Below, piece after piece: positions 47,409 to 58,430 of a DNA stretch of 64,000 nt. Each line of letters begins with the position of its first letter. Position 1 is the first letter of the stretch. The notes beneath the pieces were generated by a model. That model saw only the letters and a program-made list of their open reading frames with translations, was not told the origin of the DNA and did not search any database. Source of the stretch: Micropterus salmoides (Eukaryota > Chordata > Actinopteri > Centrarchiformes > Centrarchidae); NCBI RefSeq assembly GCF_014851395.1, contig NW_024041484.1, positions 4,164,183-4,228,182 on the forward strand. Direction: 5' to 3'. The translations under genes were made by a program, and so were the position numbers.

Positions 47409-48548
47409 CTAAGAGGAGAGCGCACGAGTGCCAGGTGCCGAAGGAAGGTCAAGACTGTAAACTGAATGAGTGTGTGCGGAGTGGCCCAGCCAGCCGCTAA
47501 ACAAACATCCTGCAAAGAGGCCGGAGGAAAGGAGGGCTCGAGAGGCCGCCATGCCTCTGGTAGAATGAGCCCTCATAGCCACAGGTGAAGGCAAACCGCG
47601 CACCTGATAGGCCAGGGAAATAGTCTGAACAATCCAGTTGCTAATAGTATGTTTGGATGCAGGGAGCCCGGCCCTGGGAGACCCAAAACACACCAGCAGC
47701 TGGTCAGCCTTCCTCCAACGGGAGGACCTCAGAGTGTAAATACTCAGTGCTCTGACAGGGCAGAGCAGATGAAGTCTCCCGTCCTCCGCCGTCACATGAG
47801 GTGGAGGATGAAATGCCTGCAGCACTGTGGACCCTGCCGCACAAGAAGGCACTTTAGGGATGTATCCTGGACGAGGGTGCAGGATAGCCCTAATATTCCC
47901 CGGGGCAAACACCAGGCTTTGCGGGGAAACCGAAAGCGCTTGGAGATCCCCCACCCTCCTCAGAGAGGTGATAGCAAGGAGAAAGGCCATCTTGAGGGTC
48001 AAGTGCTTAGCCTCAGCTGACTCCAGGGGTTCGAAGGGGGCCTCAGCCAACGCCCCAAGAACCACTGCCAGATCCCAAGTGGGAACCTTGGACCGAGTCG
48101 CAGGTCTCATCCTCTGGGCGCCACGGAGGAAACATACAACCAAGGGAAGTTTCCCCAAGGACCCCTCCCTCAGAGGGTGTGGAAAGACAAAATAGCTGCC
48201 ACGGTCCTGGAGGAACTCAAGTACCTGAACCACCGGGCAGGTAACAGGGTCCACCGACCGCTCCCTACACTAAGTGGAGAAAACGCTCCACTTCAGGCCG
48301 TACATCCTCCGTGTGGACGGGGCCCTGGAGCTCAAGAGGGTCTCGACTGTTCCGGCTGTTAGACCCGCCTCTAGGTACTGTGTCCCCTCAGGGGCCAGAC
48401 CCACAGTCGCCATATGGCGGGGCAAGGGTGAAGAACCCGGCCCTGCACCTGGGACAGCAGGTCTCCTCAGAGGGACCCGCCACGGCGGGCCGTCCAGGAG
48501 CGACATGATGTCCAAGAACCACACCCGGGTTGGCCAGAACGGGGCCAC
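47409..48548 (-). pseudogene. DIRS tyrosine recombinase with upstream linker (broken)
   Basis: Minus-strand reading gives VAPFWPTRVWFLDIMSLLDG and SSRAPSTRRMYGLKW (end of the pol region and start of the recombinase) up to 48270. A second frame (48254-47409) then gives VPTWDLAVVLGALAEAPFEP, AITSLRRVGDLQALSV and AHSTRGMAASRALL, near the end GWLGHS and VYSLDLPSAPGTRALSS. The HxxR motif (HSTR), an upstream Arg in SLRRVGDL and the terminal Tyr in VYSLD fit a tyrosine recombinase. The frame break near 48254-48270 and missing residues after FLQDRG show it is inactive. Confidence 0.75.
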
Positions 48549-48719
48549 GAGCAGTAGGCCGACATTGTCTTGGCGGACCCGCTCCAGAACCCCCCGGGAG
48601 CAGAGCGACTGGGGGAAAAGCGTACAGACGTAGCCTCGGCCACGAATGTACCGGGAGGGAAAAAGACTCCCCTACCCCGGTCTTCCCTGAACTCCGTCGG
48701 GACTGGATGACGGTCCTCA

Positions 48720-49472
48720 GATCGCGTCTCTCAGAAGGCTGAGGGTGAGAGCACAGTCTCGCTGCCCCAGCTCCTCGGGGGGGCCCCGAAAAGCGACACT
48801 CTGCTTCCTCTCCTCTCCGTAGGAGCTCGTAAAGGGAAGGGACCTACGCTTGGCAGCCTCAGCTGCCTTGGGTCCAGACCGGCGAGGGAGGTACTGGCGG
48901 AATGCTTCGCCCTGCGTCTAACGCTCCGTGGTTCTGCGAAGCTCCACCAGATCTTCCTCAGAGGGACCCCCCCTCTGAACCATCTCCTGTAGCAGGTTGG
49001 CTTGGTAGGCTTGAAGCACCGCCATGGAGCAATCTAAACCGCAAGCGGGAGAAGCCGAGAACGGGCTCCCGAACGAGGAAAGGAAGTGTCGGAGCCAGCG
49101 GTCGGGAGAAAGCCTCAGCCGTCCCGAAATCCTCCGACAGATCACGCTGTGAACCCATGCGTGAAGCCGCCGGGCCGCCTCAGCGGCCGCAGGGCCCACA
49201 GCACGGGGAAAACACATCCGGCCATCCTCAGTACCCGCACGGAAAGGGCTTCGCAACGGGCGAAGGCAGCCCCCTCGAGAGCTGCCGGGCGTGCTCCATC
49301 CCCAAACATGAGACACACATCTCATGAGAATCTCCATCCGTGATGTACCGAGGGCAAGAAAAAAAACACACCTTCTGTACATCTGGTTGCCGGACATGCT
49401 GGTAGACTTCTTCTTCAGGTAAGACATACTACTTGTAGGACTGGAGCTTTCTTCAAACAACATACAGAGCAC
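48720..49472 (-). pseudogene. DIRS gag-like frame (broken)
   Basis: The minus-strand frame from 49472 includes MAVLQAYQANLLQEMVQRGG, SEEDLVELRRTTE and, after a stop and frame change near 48917, QGEAFRQYLPRRSG and AAEAAKRRSLP. This is the pattern of the DIRS gag-like protein, whose central part appears shortened. The join to the pol end near 48650-48720 marks the internal deletion. Confidence 0.55.
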
Positions 49473-49487
49473 CTGCTGAATAGAAAA

Positions 49488-49671
49488 AAGCTAATGATGA
49501 GTGTGTACAGGTGTGCTTTATACTCCTCCGGTTATTCCGTCACACCTTACCGTTCTAGCAACAAGCCAATAGGATTGGAGTGATTTCATTCACGTTCAGA
49601 CCTGCTTCGCCTAGAGGCGTTCCCATAGTGTTGTAACCGACGCAGTTCGAGTTCCCTCGAAGGGGAACTAA
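49488..49671. repeat. DIRS right inverted terminal repeat
   Basis: Reverse-complementary to 47043-47192 over about 150 bases (for example CTTTATACTCCTCCGGTTAT) and, at its outer end, to the second half of the internal complementary region. Confidence 0.8.
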
Positions 49672-49809
49672 CATTCACACTCACTCTGAAATACACTGGT
49701 ATCTTGCCCAAGGACACTTCGACACGCAACCAGGGGGAGCCAGGGATTGAACCGCCGACCTTCTGATTAACGGCCAACCCGCTCTACCTCTTGAGCCTCA
49801 GCCAATCAT

Positions 49810-50900
49810 TGTATGATGTCAACTGTCAAACACACTGTGTGACTATATTAAATCATTATCTTATTCTTCATCAGTGGAGATATTTGAGGAATTTTCTCTT
49901 GCCAACTTGAACCTTATTGTGCGCAATAGCATGTGGAGATTTGTGTTTGAGAACAGTTTGTTTGAATTTTAATTACAGGGAAATACTTTTAAAACTCAAA
50001 CAAACCTGTGGGAGTCTGTTGTCACCTGGCTACTTTCTGTCAGTTCAAGAAATTCTTTCTGTCTGACATTACAGATTACGGTGTTAAATCTCAGCCTAGG
50101 ATTCATTTTAGTGTTGTGCTTTCTTTCCTGAGATGATAAATTTCCCTAATTGTAATTCCTTATCAAATATGCTTTGTTCTCTGAGCTACAAATTATATGT
50201 ATGTAAATTATCTGTATTATATGTATTTGAGAGGGAAATACTGTAGCACTCCTAGACATAGAAGTGCACGTTGTCTCTTGTTTGGTCATTATGATTACCA
50301 TTTCAGGAATGATGTTTTTGCCTCATAGTCAAACTAGGTTTAAGGTCACAGGTCTGTGTATGTAGGTGTGTGTGTGCAAAGAGAGAGAGGGGGGGGAGTT
50401 TATCACTCCTCTTGACCCCTCTTGGAATCAGATGAAGGTTTTTTCGATGTTGGGGGGGCGGCATTGAATGCATCAGAGGTGGTGGTGTGTGCTATTTCAC
50501 GTCATCAGGACGTCAGTGTTCAGGTTCAAGTTGTTGTGGAGTTGTTGGATGCTTACACACCATGTTGGTAAGAGTGCCAGAGCCTGAACGGTATGAATGT
50601 TATGTAGCATCCTAAAGGAAGCTAACCATCTGCACTGGGGTTATGAAAAGATACATATTAACAACGCATGTAGTGTCTTATAGCACAAAATGACTGCTGA
50701 TGATATGACTGCTGTATATCTGTTGATAGGACTAATCAATACCACTGACACCATGTTTGCTTCACCAGCTCCTGACGTAGACCTGGGTATAGCAGAAAAA
50801 CATAAAGAGATAAGACACGCTGCATTTCCTATCACACACAAACAGCAGTCAATATTCACCAGTTGGGTGTTATGTTTAAGTTTTAAAGTCCTTTGTAATT
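49810..50900. other. intergenic; no gene seen
   Basis: Unique-looking AT-rich DNA with a short G-rich patch near 50385-50395. No exon or RNA gene is recognised. Confidence 0.5.
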
Positions 50901-50905
50901 CATTA

Positions 50906-50979
50906 GATCTTTCAGCTCAGCTCATGATGATGGGGGCAAAAACAAAAGCGTTGCGTTTATAATTTTGTTCAGTGTAAAA
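50906..50979. repeat. 75-bp dispersed repeat, copy 2
   Basis: Matches 31882-31956 with only a few changes, including GGGGGCAAAAACAAAAGCG and TTTATAATTTTGTTCAGT. Confidence 0.65.
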
Positions 50980-51404
50980 CTTGTGATCATGTCTGATGAT
51001 TTGAGAACAGAAGTGATCTGAGACCTGTAACGATATTCTGACTAGTCAAAACGACAGAGATACACCATATGGACAAAAGTACTGGGACACCTAGACATTA
51101 CTTTTATGGAGTTGGTTTATGGAGTGTATCTGTAATTCAGTTTTGACTAGTCAATTCTGAATTATAGATATCAGCAGGGATGTCACTGAAAATGACACTC
51201 CTAAAGGACAACTGCAGATATCTGTATTCAATTCTGACTACTGTAAATGATAGTTACAGAAGTAACCATTGACGTAAATGTTATTATGACCAGTCCGAAT
51301 TGTTGTGTAAGACATTTTTAATGCGAGGCTTGTGGTTGGATATTGGCTCAGCAGAGCATTTAAACCTTTGTTGAGGGAATTAGAGATTCCCCTCAATTAG
51401 AGAG

Positions 51405-51845
51405 AGATGATGGTCTGAGCACTGACAGGCTTATCCCCCCCTCAACCTCTGCATCAATGCTGGCAGCACTCATACGTCTATTTCCCAAAGACATCCTCTG
51501 GATATGACGCTGAGCACGTGCACCTTTGGTCGACCACGGCGATGCCTGTTCTGAGTGGAACCTGTCCTGTTGAACCGCTGTATGTTCTTGGCCACCGTGC
51601 TGCAGCTCCGTTTCAGGGTCTTGGCAATCCTCTTATAGCCCAGGCCATCTATATGTAGAGCACCAATTCTTTTTTTCAGATCCTCAGAGAGTTCTTTGAA
51701 CTTCCAGTGACAAGTATGAGGGAGTGTGAGAGCGATGACACACACCTGCTCACACCTGAGACCTTGTAATACTAACAAGTCACATGACACCGGGGAGGAA
51801 AAATGGCTAATTGGGCCCAATTTGGACATTTTCAGTTAGTGGTGT
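51405..51845 (-). mobile_element. Tc1/mariner transposase N-terminal fragment
   Basis: The minus-strand frame gives KELSEDLKKRIGALHIDGLG, then YKRIAKTLKRSCSTVAK and FNRTGSTQNRHRRGRPK, the helix-turn-helix paired-like DNA-binding domain of fish Tc1 transposases, with the GRPK hook. After a frameshift near 51525 it continues as AQRHIQRMSLGNRRMSAASI and PVSAQTI, then breaks off. The catalytic DDE region is absent. The flank near 51810 (GGGCCCAATTTGGACATTTT) is the usual Tc1-like tail. Inactive. Confidence 0.8.
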
Positions 51846-51864
51846 ACTCACTAGACATTAATGA

Positions 51865-52925
51865 CTGTGTGATGTGTTATCTTGAGGGGACAGACAGACA
51901 GACAACTTATGGCTACATAGACGTGCACTAACCATGTATAGCATATTACCAGGCACTATCATTGCATGCATTTAGAGCTCTTAGTTTTTAATTTTGTTTC
52001 AGCTTCTGATTAAGATTTTAGTTTTACTGTATAGCTAGCCTTGTGTTGTCACTGCACCTTCAGACACAGTTTGCCAGAGGTTCAGTGAGAAAAAAAAGGC
52101 TGTGAACGCCAGTCTTTGCACTCCCCTGTTCACTGCACAACAAACAACACTTGAAGCTGAATTTCTATCCGACACTAAAACAAGTCAGGTCAGAAACAGG
52201 CTCAAATCTACAGTGTATGCCCAATTTAAGTGTTCTTACTGTGTGTTGTGTGTAGGATTTATATGTTTTGGGACTCTTATCTGTGACATGGCTGCTATAA
52301 CACTGCACTGCAGCCCTCTGGGATAAACAAAGTAGCCTACTCTGTCTATGTAATTAATTATTACTATGGTGGTGGACTACAAAGCGACTGTGTCCTATAC
52401 ATTGCTGTCATGTGATTTATTGTTTGGGTGAGCTGGCTATACAAGCAGATTGACGTAATCATGTGACTGCACCCACAATCACTGGTGGGTGTGGTCAGTG
52501 ACAAGTGTACTCAATGGCTCTGCTAAACATTTAACCACACCTGACAGAGCAGTGATATCATGTTGCACTGAATACACCATGACTAGAATGGAGAGTTTGG
52601 TGGTTGCCCCTGCACTTTTTTTTTGCAAGGAGTACTGCAGGTTTGCAGTTAAAGAAAGAAACAAAAGAGAAGGAAAGAGAGAAAACCAGGAAAAAACTGA
52701 GTAAAGGAAAAAAAGTTGACAACTTTGCACTTGTGTTTAAACAATAAAGAAACAGAATTTCACTGAATCGATGGTAATAAAATAATATTTGTATTTTACA
52801 CGTTGCCATAGAGACATAGCAGAGAATCCAGTCATCCAGGTCTTAAGTTAATAACCAGTGTGAGAAAGAGGCTGTGGCCTGTGAGGATGTGTGAGACTGC
52901 ACGTATGCTGGCAGGAGGAGCAGAG
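51865..52925. other. intergenic; no gene seen
   Basis: Contains an A-rich GAAA/AGAG tract at about 52645-52715. No coding exon is recognised. Confidence 0.45.
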
Positions 52926-52926
52926 G

Positions 52927-52930
<4 letters not shown>

Positions 52931-52965
<35 letters not shown>
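52931..52965. repeat. (GT)n microsatellite
   Basis: Seventeen or so GT units without interruption. Confidence 0.95.
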
Positions 52966-52966
<1 letters not shown>

Positions 52967-53056
52967 AAGAAAGACTCTGTGTAGGTGATACATTTGTTGC
53001 CGTTGGAGGTTATAGATAATAGTGTCACGTTTAAGTTTTGAAGATCTGTGTATTTT

Positions 53057-53080
53057 GTGTGTGTGTGTGTGTGTGTGTGT
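53057..53080. repeat. (GT)n microsatellite
   Basis: About twelve GT units followed by GCGTGCGT. It forms a cluster with the runs at 52931 and 53267. Confidence 0.9.
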
Positions 53081-53265
53081 GCGTGCGTAGGTGGGTTAGA
53101 TACACTTGTGTGTGCAGTATAGTGTGGAGTCACATGAATCTTTGTGCTATGCAGACTGCTGACTGTATAACATCACTGCCCGCCTGACAGGTTTTCCATA
53201 GTTAGTTTTGTGGTACTTTTAGTAGTTTTGCCTGCTGTGCCAAATTGTCCAGTGTGAAGTTCAGA

Positions 53266-53266
<1 letters not shown>

Positions 53267-53334
<68 letters not shown>
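53267..53334. repeat. (AC)34 microsatellite
   Basis: The longest simple repeat of the window: 68 bases of perfect AC, on the opposite phase strand to the two GT runs just upstream. Confidence 0.95.
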
Positions 53335-53336
<2 letters not shown>

Positions 53337-54060
53337 CTGATGCTACTTTTCTATATTTTTTTTATAGTGAACAAATTCAAAGTCAAAGTTGACTTACTGT
53401 ATTTAAAGTCTTAAGTTACCTTTCGTTGGTTACTTACATGACTTACAGGGTGTTTTCCTAAGGGCCTGTGTGCACCGAAGTAAAAAGCTGCATTGGGATC
53501 ACAAATTGCGCGGGAGCGGGCGGTGTACTGCGCATCCCGTAGTAACGCTAATAAGATGGAGTCAACAAACAAAGTTGAAAAGAAGATTAAAGTGAGTATA
53601 TGCTGCTGAGTTTACTCACTGCACAGTCTCGCTGGCTTATACAATTCATAGCAATGGGAGTGCCGTGGCTCACGCCAGCAGCATGAGGTGATGACCAGCT
53701 ACATTGAGGTCTGCTGTCTCTGGGTATTATCTGCAATGGAAAACAGAGCACTGCCAAACTGAGTCAAGTCAAGGCGACTTGAGCTGGTACTGGTAATGGA
53801 AAAGTGCCAGTCAGTTAGCAAACCATTAGCTCGCTGAGCTAGATGACTTATAGGATAATGAGCTCACACAGTTCATTCAAGAGATTTACAACATGGACTT
53901 CTCTCTTACAACTGTGTGTAAACCATGTCTCTTAAAGACAATATCAGAACACTTACATTTAAACACTTACCTCAACTATTAATCAATCAATAACCAATTT
54001 TTTTTTTTTTGTGGTCAATTTATAATTTAATAATCTACATATTAGACCCATGTTTTAGAG
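53335..54060. other. intergenic with a MITE end; no gene seen
   Basis: AAGGGCCTGTGTGCACCGAA at 53459 resembles the inverted-repeat end of the MITE at 32644-33186, so a related element probably begins here. A poly-T run lies at about 53999-54010. No gene is recognised. Confidence 0.35.
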
Positions 54061-54190
54061 TGTGGGAGGAAACTGAGCTCCCGGAGTAAACCTACGTCAA
54101 AGAGGGGAGAAAATAGAACTCCACACAGAAAGGGTGAAGCCCAAGAATTGAACCAGCAACTTCTTGTGTGAGGCCGGAGTTTCAAACAAA
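54060..54190. repeat. probable interspersed repeat fragment
   Basis: CTCCACACAGAAAGGGTGAA and GAATTGAACCAGCAACTTCT followed by TGTGAGGC resemble a common fish retroelement-derived repeat. Recognised by eye. Confidence 0.4.
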
Positions 54191-54219
54191 CCCTGTGACC
54201 CTGTCCAGGTCTTGAATTT

Positions 54220-55245
54220 CTTGTTGTAGTGAGTCATGCTCTCTGATTCTCTTCTCAGCCTTCACCGCGTTGCACTTACATTCTAAAGCCGTTTTTCAAC
54301 GTTTTATTGAGCTCCTGGACTTCTCGTCAGGGTGTGTCATTACCCCGGCTGTATACGTCCAATACTTTTTCACTTTGCAGTCTGTCATAGAGCTCCTGAA
54401 CCTCAATTTGTAATGTGCGATTTTGTTAAATCAAGGCTTTTATGACATCATTCCTGTCTTCCAAAGCTTGTTCCTTTACGAGCCATTTCTCCACCTCCTG
54501 AATTTTGTTTTTCAGGGTGTTATTTCAGTGAGTTTTGCTAACAAAACGTTATATTTGTCATTAATGTTTTTTTAAACTTGTTTTTGCATATTATCATGTG
54601 TGTGCTTTAATTACATATGGTTCATCGTCTCATGACGCCAAAAATGTTTTGATTTTTGTAATCTTTGTGGAGCTCCTGGAGTTGTTGTCGCAGTGTTTGG
54701 TTTTGCTGGCTGGTGGCCAGGTCTGACACTTTTATTCTCTCATTCATTTCCTGCAAAGCCTTTTTATTCTGGAGCTCTTTGTACATCTCCTGAATCCCCT
54801 TTCTCCCAGCATCATTTTGTTGGCTAATCTCCTATTTCTCTGCTTTCGCTGCATCACGGATTTCATCCAAAGATTTTGTATTTTTACGCATTTTCTTGAG
54901 CTCTTGGAGTTCCTCTTGCATGGCATGTTTTGGAGCCTCAAGGCCTTCATTGCCTCCGTCATTGCAGTACAAATTACCTCAGCTTGTTCTTTAGCTCCTG
55001 AATTTCTTGTTCCAAAGTGTTATCTTGCTCAGTGGCCACTTTTGCCACTTTCACAGTAGCTTGGGTATCTTCACAGACCTGTTTCTTATACCTATGCAGT
55101 TGGATATGAATGACCTCAAGTTGTTAAATTATTGCCTTTATGTCTATATTGTCTTGGTCAGTTTTATCTGTATGTTCTTGGCTGAGGGCCACAAGCTTGT
55201 TCACCAAGAACTCCACAGAAGAGACAGAGCAGTAGAAAGAAAATC
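54220..55245 (-). pseudogene. degenerate repetitive coiled-coil coding remnant
   Basis: Minus-strand translation gives repeated, heptad-rich segments interrupted by stops and frame changes. In order: FLVNKLVALSQEHTDKTDQD, QLEVIHIQLHRYKKQV, TLEQEIQELKNKL, QEELQELKKMRKNTKSLDEI, KGIQEMYKELQNKKALQEMN, QTLRQQLQELHKDYKN, NTLKNKIQEVEKWLVKEQAL, TLQIEVQELYDRLQSEK and REVQELNKTLKN. The recurring (I/L/V)QEL core about every 30-40 residues suggests an ancestral coiled-coil gene or exon built of internal repeats. Stops occur after KAII (near 55130) and KALI (near 54435). I do not recognise the parent; a cytoskeletal or centrosomal-type coiled coil is possible. At least four breaks make it a pseudogene as written. 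Confidence 0.5.
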
Positions 55246-56252
55246 GAGAGAATCTCTGGGAGCTACTGGCAGATTGCGTTTATTACCAATGTTTACTCAA
55301 TATATTGATAAAATAGGTAATGTGTCACTGTATGAGACTTTGCTTGGACTGAACCCTTTAAGCACAGACAGCGTTAATAAAGAGTGAACACTCTTGCAGT
55401 GTAGAATGATGGGACTGACTGGCAAATCAATGTGCCAGCTGTATAACTGTCACTGTATGTGTTAATAATGACTTTATTGATTGGTGGATAGGGGCCATGA
55501 AATAAATGGAATACCACTGTACTAGTTCCAGAGTGCCCCTCGAACATATGTGGATGTTATGTAATCTTCACACTTTGCTAAGCTAACAAATACTGGACTG
55601 CTAAGTAAATGCTAATTCTTTCCTTAGTTTCAGTTAAAACGAAATGGGTACCAATGGGTGCCACAGACAAGTGTGGAAAATCAGAAACTATTGATAGATG
55701 AATTTACACGTATAGAGTAACACCTCATGCATCATTCTTTAAAAGTGATGCGTGGAAAAGGAGCTGGCTTCAAACAGCTCCAAATCAAAACTTGATGTTC
55801 TTCCATATATTCCCTTGTCTTTCCCCCACAGTATACATTCACTTGTGGCTTCCCTATTATGTGTTATGCAATAAAGCTGTTTTGGCAGCCTGCAATATAC
55901 CAACCTTACGATGCTGTGAACCAGCTGACCTTGAAAGACTGCGAACCTACAGAATGTCTAAATTTACACCACACGATTACGGTCAATCATTGTACAGCTG
56001 CAGCAATTCGGGGCAGGCAGTTACATCCCCCAGCCGCTCAGAACATGCAGACTATGTTTGACACAATATGTGATTGCAGTGTCATGTCTAGTTTTCCCTA
56101 ACTAGGTACAAGGTACAACATAAGTTAAGTTGTAGCTGTGGCTGGGTGGGTGCTGACTTTTTTGTCCTTTGGGCTCTGCGCAGGCACCTCACCTCACAGA
56201 TTTCACTCATGCTTGGTGGATGGGTATCAATGATCTTCTAAGCAGTTTTAAA
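55246..56252. other. intergenic; no gene seen
   Basis: Short overlapping open frames at 55792-56101 have no recognisable domain. No repeat is clearly identified. Confidence 0.45.
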
Positions 56253-56400
56253 GGGGACCTATTATGCATTTTCATATTTTCTGACATATCTGTAATGTTA
56301 CAATGTCAGATTGTCATGCTAAACATGACCAAAGCTTCAAATAAGGAGGTGAAAGTATTATGATGAAAGTGATCGCTGGAGGTAAATGAAGCTTACAGAA
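56253..56400 (+). mobile_element. MITE, left part
   Basis: TTAAAGGGGACCTATTATGC at 56248-56267, then CATGCTAAACATGACC and AATAAGGAGGTGAAAGTATT, the left portion of a common fish MITE bounded by TTAAAGGGGACC. The right half of the same family lies at 63200-63435. Confidence 0.5.
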
Positions 56401-56419
56401 GCCAGTGTTCTGGAATATT

Positions 56420-57100
56420 ATGACAACCACATTCTGTTCTCTCAACAGCAATTCTTGTGTGTTCCTGTCTGTGTGTACTTTTGCTTGTATTGTCTACATG
56501 CAGCCACCTTTCTTCAGTAATTTTTTTGTTGGTGTGAGGCTTTGCATGGATCAGTATAATTGCACTGTGGGGGGAAGCCAGGACACTAACCTCTTTCTCC
56601 TTTCAAACCCCTGCCCTGACTCCTCTGCTCAGGTACAGTAAAATGTTGTTGCTCAAGCCAGTGACTCACTGCCATATTCCTGTTTCAGCAAAAACCACCT
56701 CACACCAGATAACTACAGAATGGGATTCCTGAAAGCAGAATGAGAATTTAACTGGGCCAAAGGGGAAAAAAGGCTCCTGATAGTTACAATAAAGTAATGT
56801 TGAGGAGTACTTGTTTGACTTCCCCGTTCACATTTAGTTGAGTTATTATTTAGTCGACCAAGTATGCAAACTGAAGCAGCAGAAAATATTGATATTATCA
56901 TGAAGTGTTCTACATGAACCACTCCAGTAAAACAAATTCAACAAATGATAAAGAAAGTAGGACAATGTTTGTGTTGGGGACAAAGAAGAATCACTGTAGG
57001 TATTTTTCTCTTATGCCACTGCTTACTGGTATGAACAGTGGGAAAACAGTGTGGCAGCAAGCAGCATACAGTATGCTTTTAAATAAAGAATATCTTAAAT
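56420..57100. other. intergenic; no gene seen
   Basis: No exon, RNA gene or clear repeat is recognised. Confidence 0.45.
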
Positions 57101-57104
57101 AAGT

Positions 57105-57620
57105 GTTTGACATTTTGGGAATTACACTTTTTGAGGATTACCACTCTCATGTCTGGATGCTAAATATGAAGATAGAGCCAGTGGGTGCTTAGCTGTGGTT
57201 AGCATAAAAACTGGAAAAAGGGGGAGGGCAGCTAGCCTGGTATCTTAAAAAGTGTTAGCCCACCAGCAACTCTAAATTTTAGTTATTGACATATCACTTT
57301 GCATAAATAAGTGTATTTCCCATTGTCCATGGTTTAAGTCCATGGTCCAAAAAACCTTTAGCCATTTTGTGTTACCGCACTGTTGTTCCACTAAACAAAA
57401 TACCCTTAATTTATTACACTGTTTAAAGGGTTGCTTCTATTAAAAAAAGAAAAACACATTTTCCACCTTCTACCAAAGACAATTCCATCTGACTGCTGTT
57501 GACTGTGTTTATTTTTGGATTTGCTTGGAGGCGATCATCTTATTTTAGCATAAAGACTGGAAGCAGTGGGAAACAGTTAGCCTGGCTCTGTCCAGAATTT
57601 AAAAAAATAGGCCATTAAAT
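57105..57620. repeat. interspersed fish repeat with a duplicated core
   Basis: ACCACTCTCATGTCTGGATG followed by TTAGCATAAAAACTGG and GCAGCTAGCCTGG is the core of an abundant fish repeat. A second core (TTTTAGCATAAAGACTGGAA, AACAGTTAGCCTGGCTCTGT) lies at 57544-57597 in the same orientation, so two fragments sit in tandem. Confidence 0.5.
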
Positions 57621-58430
57621 AATCAATAAACCATCAATTAGGACATTTTATCTCTTTAATTGAATCAGTACACAAACAGAAATGTAGAAATAATTAGCCA
57701 TGCTAGCTATTTTCTCCTGCTTTCAGTCTTTCTGAAAACCTCATCATCTTCTGCTGTACTCAGCTCACACATATGAGAGTGGTATAATTCTTTTCATATA
57801 ACTCTTGGCAAGAAAACTTGTTAGTTAAAATCCTTTAAGACATTTTACTCTGTAATTTCTGTAAAGTTCTGCACCATGAAAGGCCCAGAGGAGGGCAAAA
57901 CAGTTTTATTACATCTTGAAAATGCAAACCCTACATTTGAAAACTGAGCTCTGGGCTTTATCAGATAATTCTGGCTGCTGCAGAACGTAAAGAATAAGCC
58001 GATCCACCTTTGTTGTTACTATTGCTGTGTAGCTAGTGAAGTTTCTTTCCTTCTCACAGACGACCTCGCAGCGAATCAAATATATGCAGCATTTCTGTAG
58101 AGTAAAATATCACTTTGTATTGTTTCATTTAGTGATAAATTTTTGATTGACATGCAAATGAATCGCTCTAAAACTTGCTCACTATGTTACGGGGTCTTAA
58201 CAGGGACACTAATTCTGGGAAGAGATGTTGATGATCATTTTCTTTTTCAGTGTTGTGAGCTGTGAAGGGTGGAGGCAGATGTAGTAAAACAAAAACTGAA
58301 ACCATGGTGAGGGTAAAACCCACTTATTGGCAATGTTATGTTTGGGATTCTGGCCTCGTTTTGTGTTACTGTACTTCAGCTGACTGAAGTGGAAGTAGAT
58401 AAGGCAGGTTGAGAGAAAGTTTGTTGATCA
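57620..58430. other. intergenic; no gene seen
   Basis: AT-rich DNA without recognised exons or repeats. Confidence 0.45.

Larger units (their letters stand above)
46982..49671 (-). mobile_element. DIRS-like tyrosine-recombinase retrotransposon, internally deleted
   Basis: About 2.7 kb, bounded by inverted terminal repeats (46982-47192 and 49488-49671) that share roughly 150 bases, including ATAGGATTGGAGTGAT on the right. Just inside the left end lies an internal complementary region (47238-47350) complementary to both outer ends, the hallmark of DIRS elements. The minus strand carries a gag-like frame, then the end of the RNase H/methyltransferase part, then a tyrosine recombinase. The reverse transcriptase core is gone and frames are broken, so this is a non-autonomous relic. 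DIRS elements make no target duplication, and none is seen. Confidence 0.8.
46856..49805 (-). repeat. host SINE-like repeat split by the DIRS insertion
   Basis: The left half (46856-46981: TTGTATAGCGCCTTTCTAG, CATTCATACACTGAGCCTAA) and the right half (49672-49805: CTTGCCCAAGGACACTTCGA, GATTGAACCGCCGACCTTCT, then tRNA-like CTCTACCTCTTGAGCC) are consecutive parts of one common fish repeat. They were separated by the 2.7-kb DIRS element. Confidence 0.6.

Noticed and set aside
47649..48195. Plus-strand open frames of about 120 codons
   Set aside because: They lie antisense to the DIRS recombinase in GC-rich DNA and carry no motifs of their own.
48902..49327. 141-codon plus-strand open frame
   Set aside because: Antisense to the gag-like part of the DIRS element.
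52843..53133. Histidine/threonine-rich open frame
   Set aside because: Produced by reading through the GT microsatellites.
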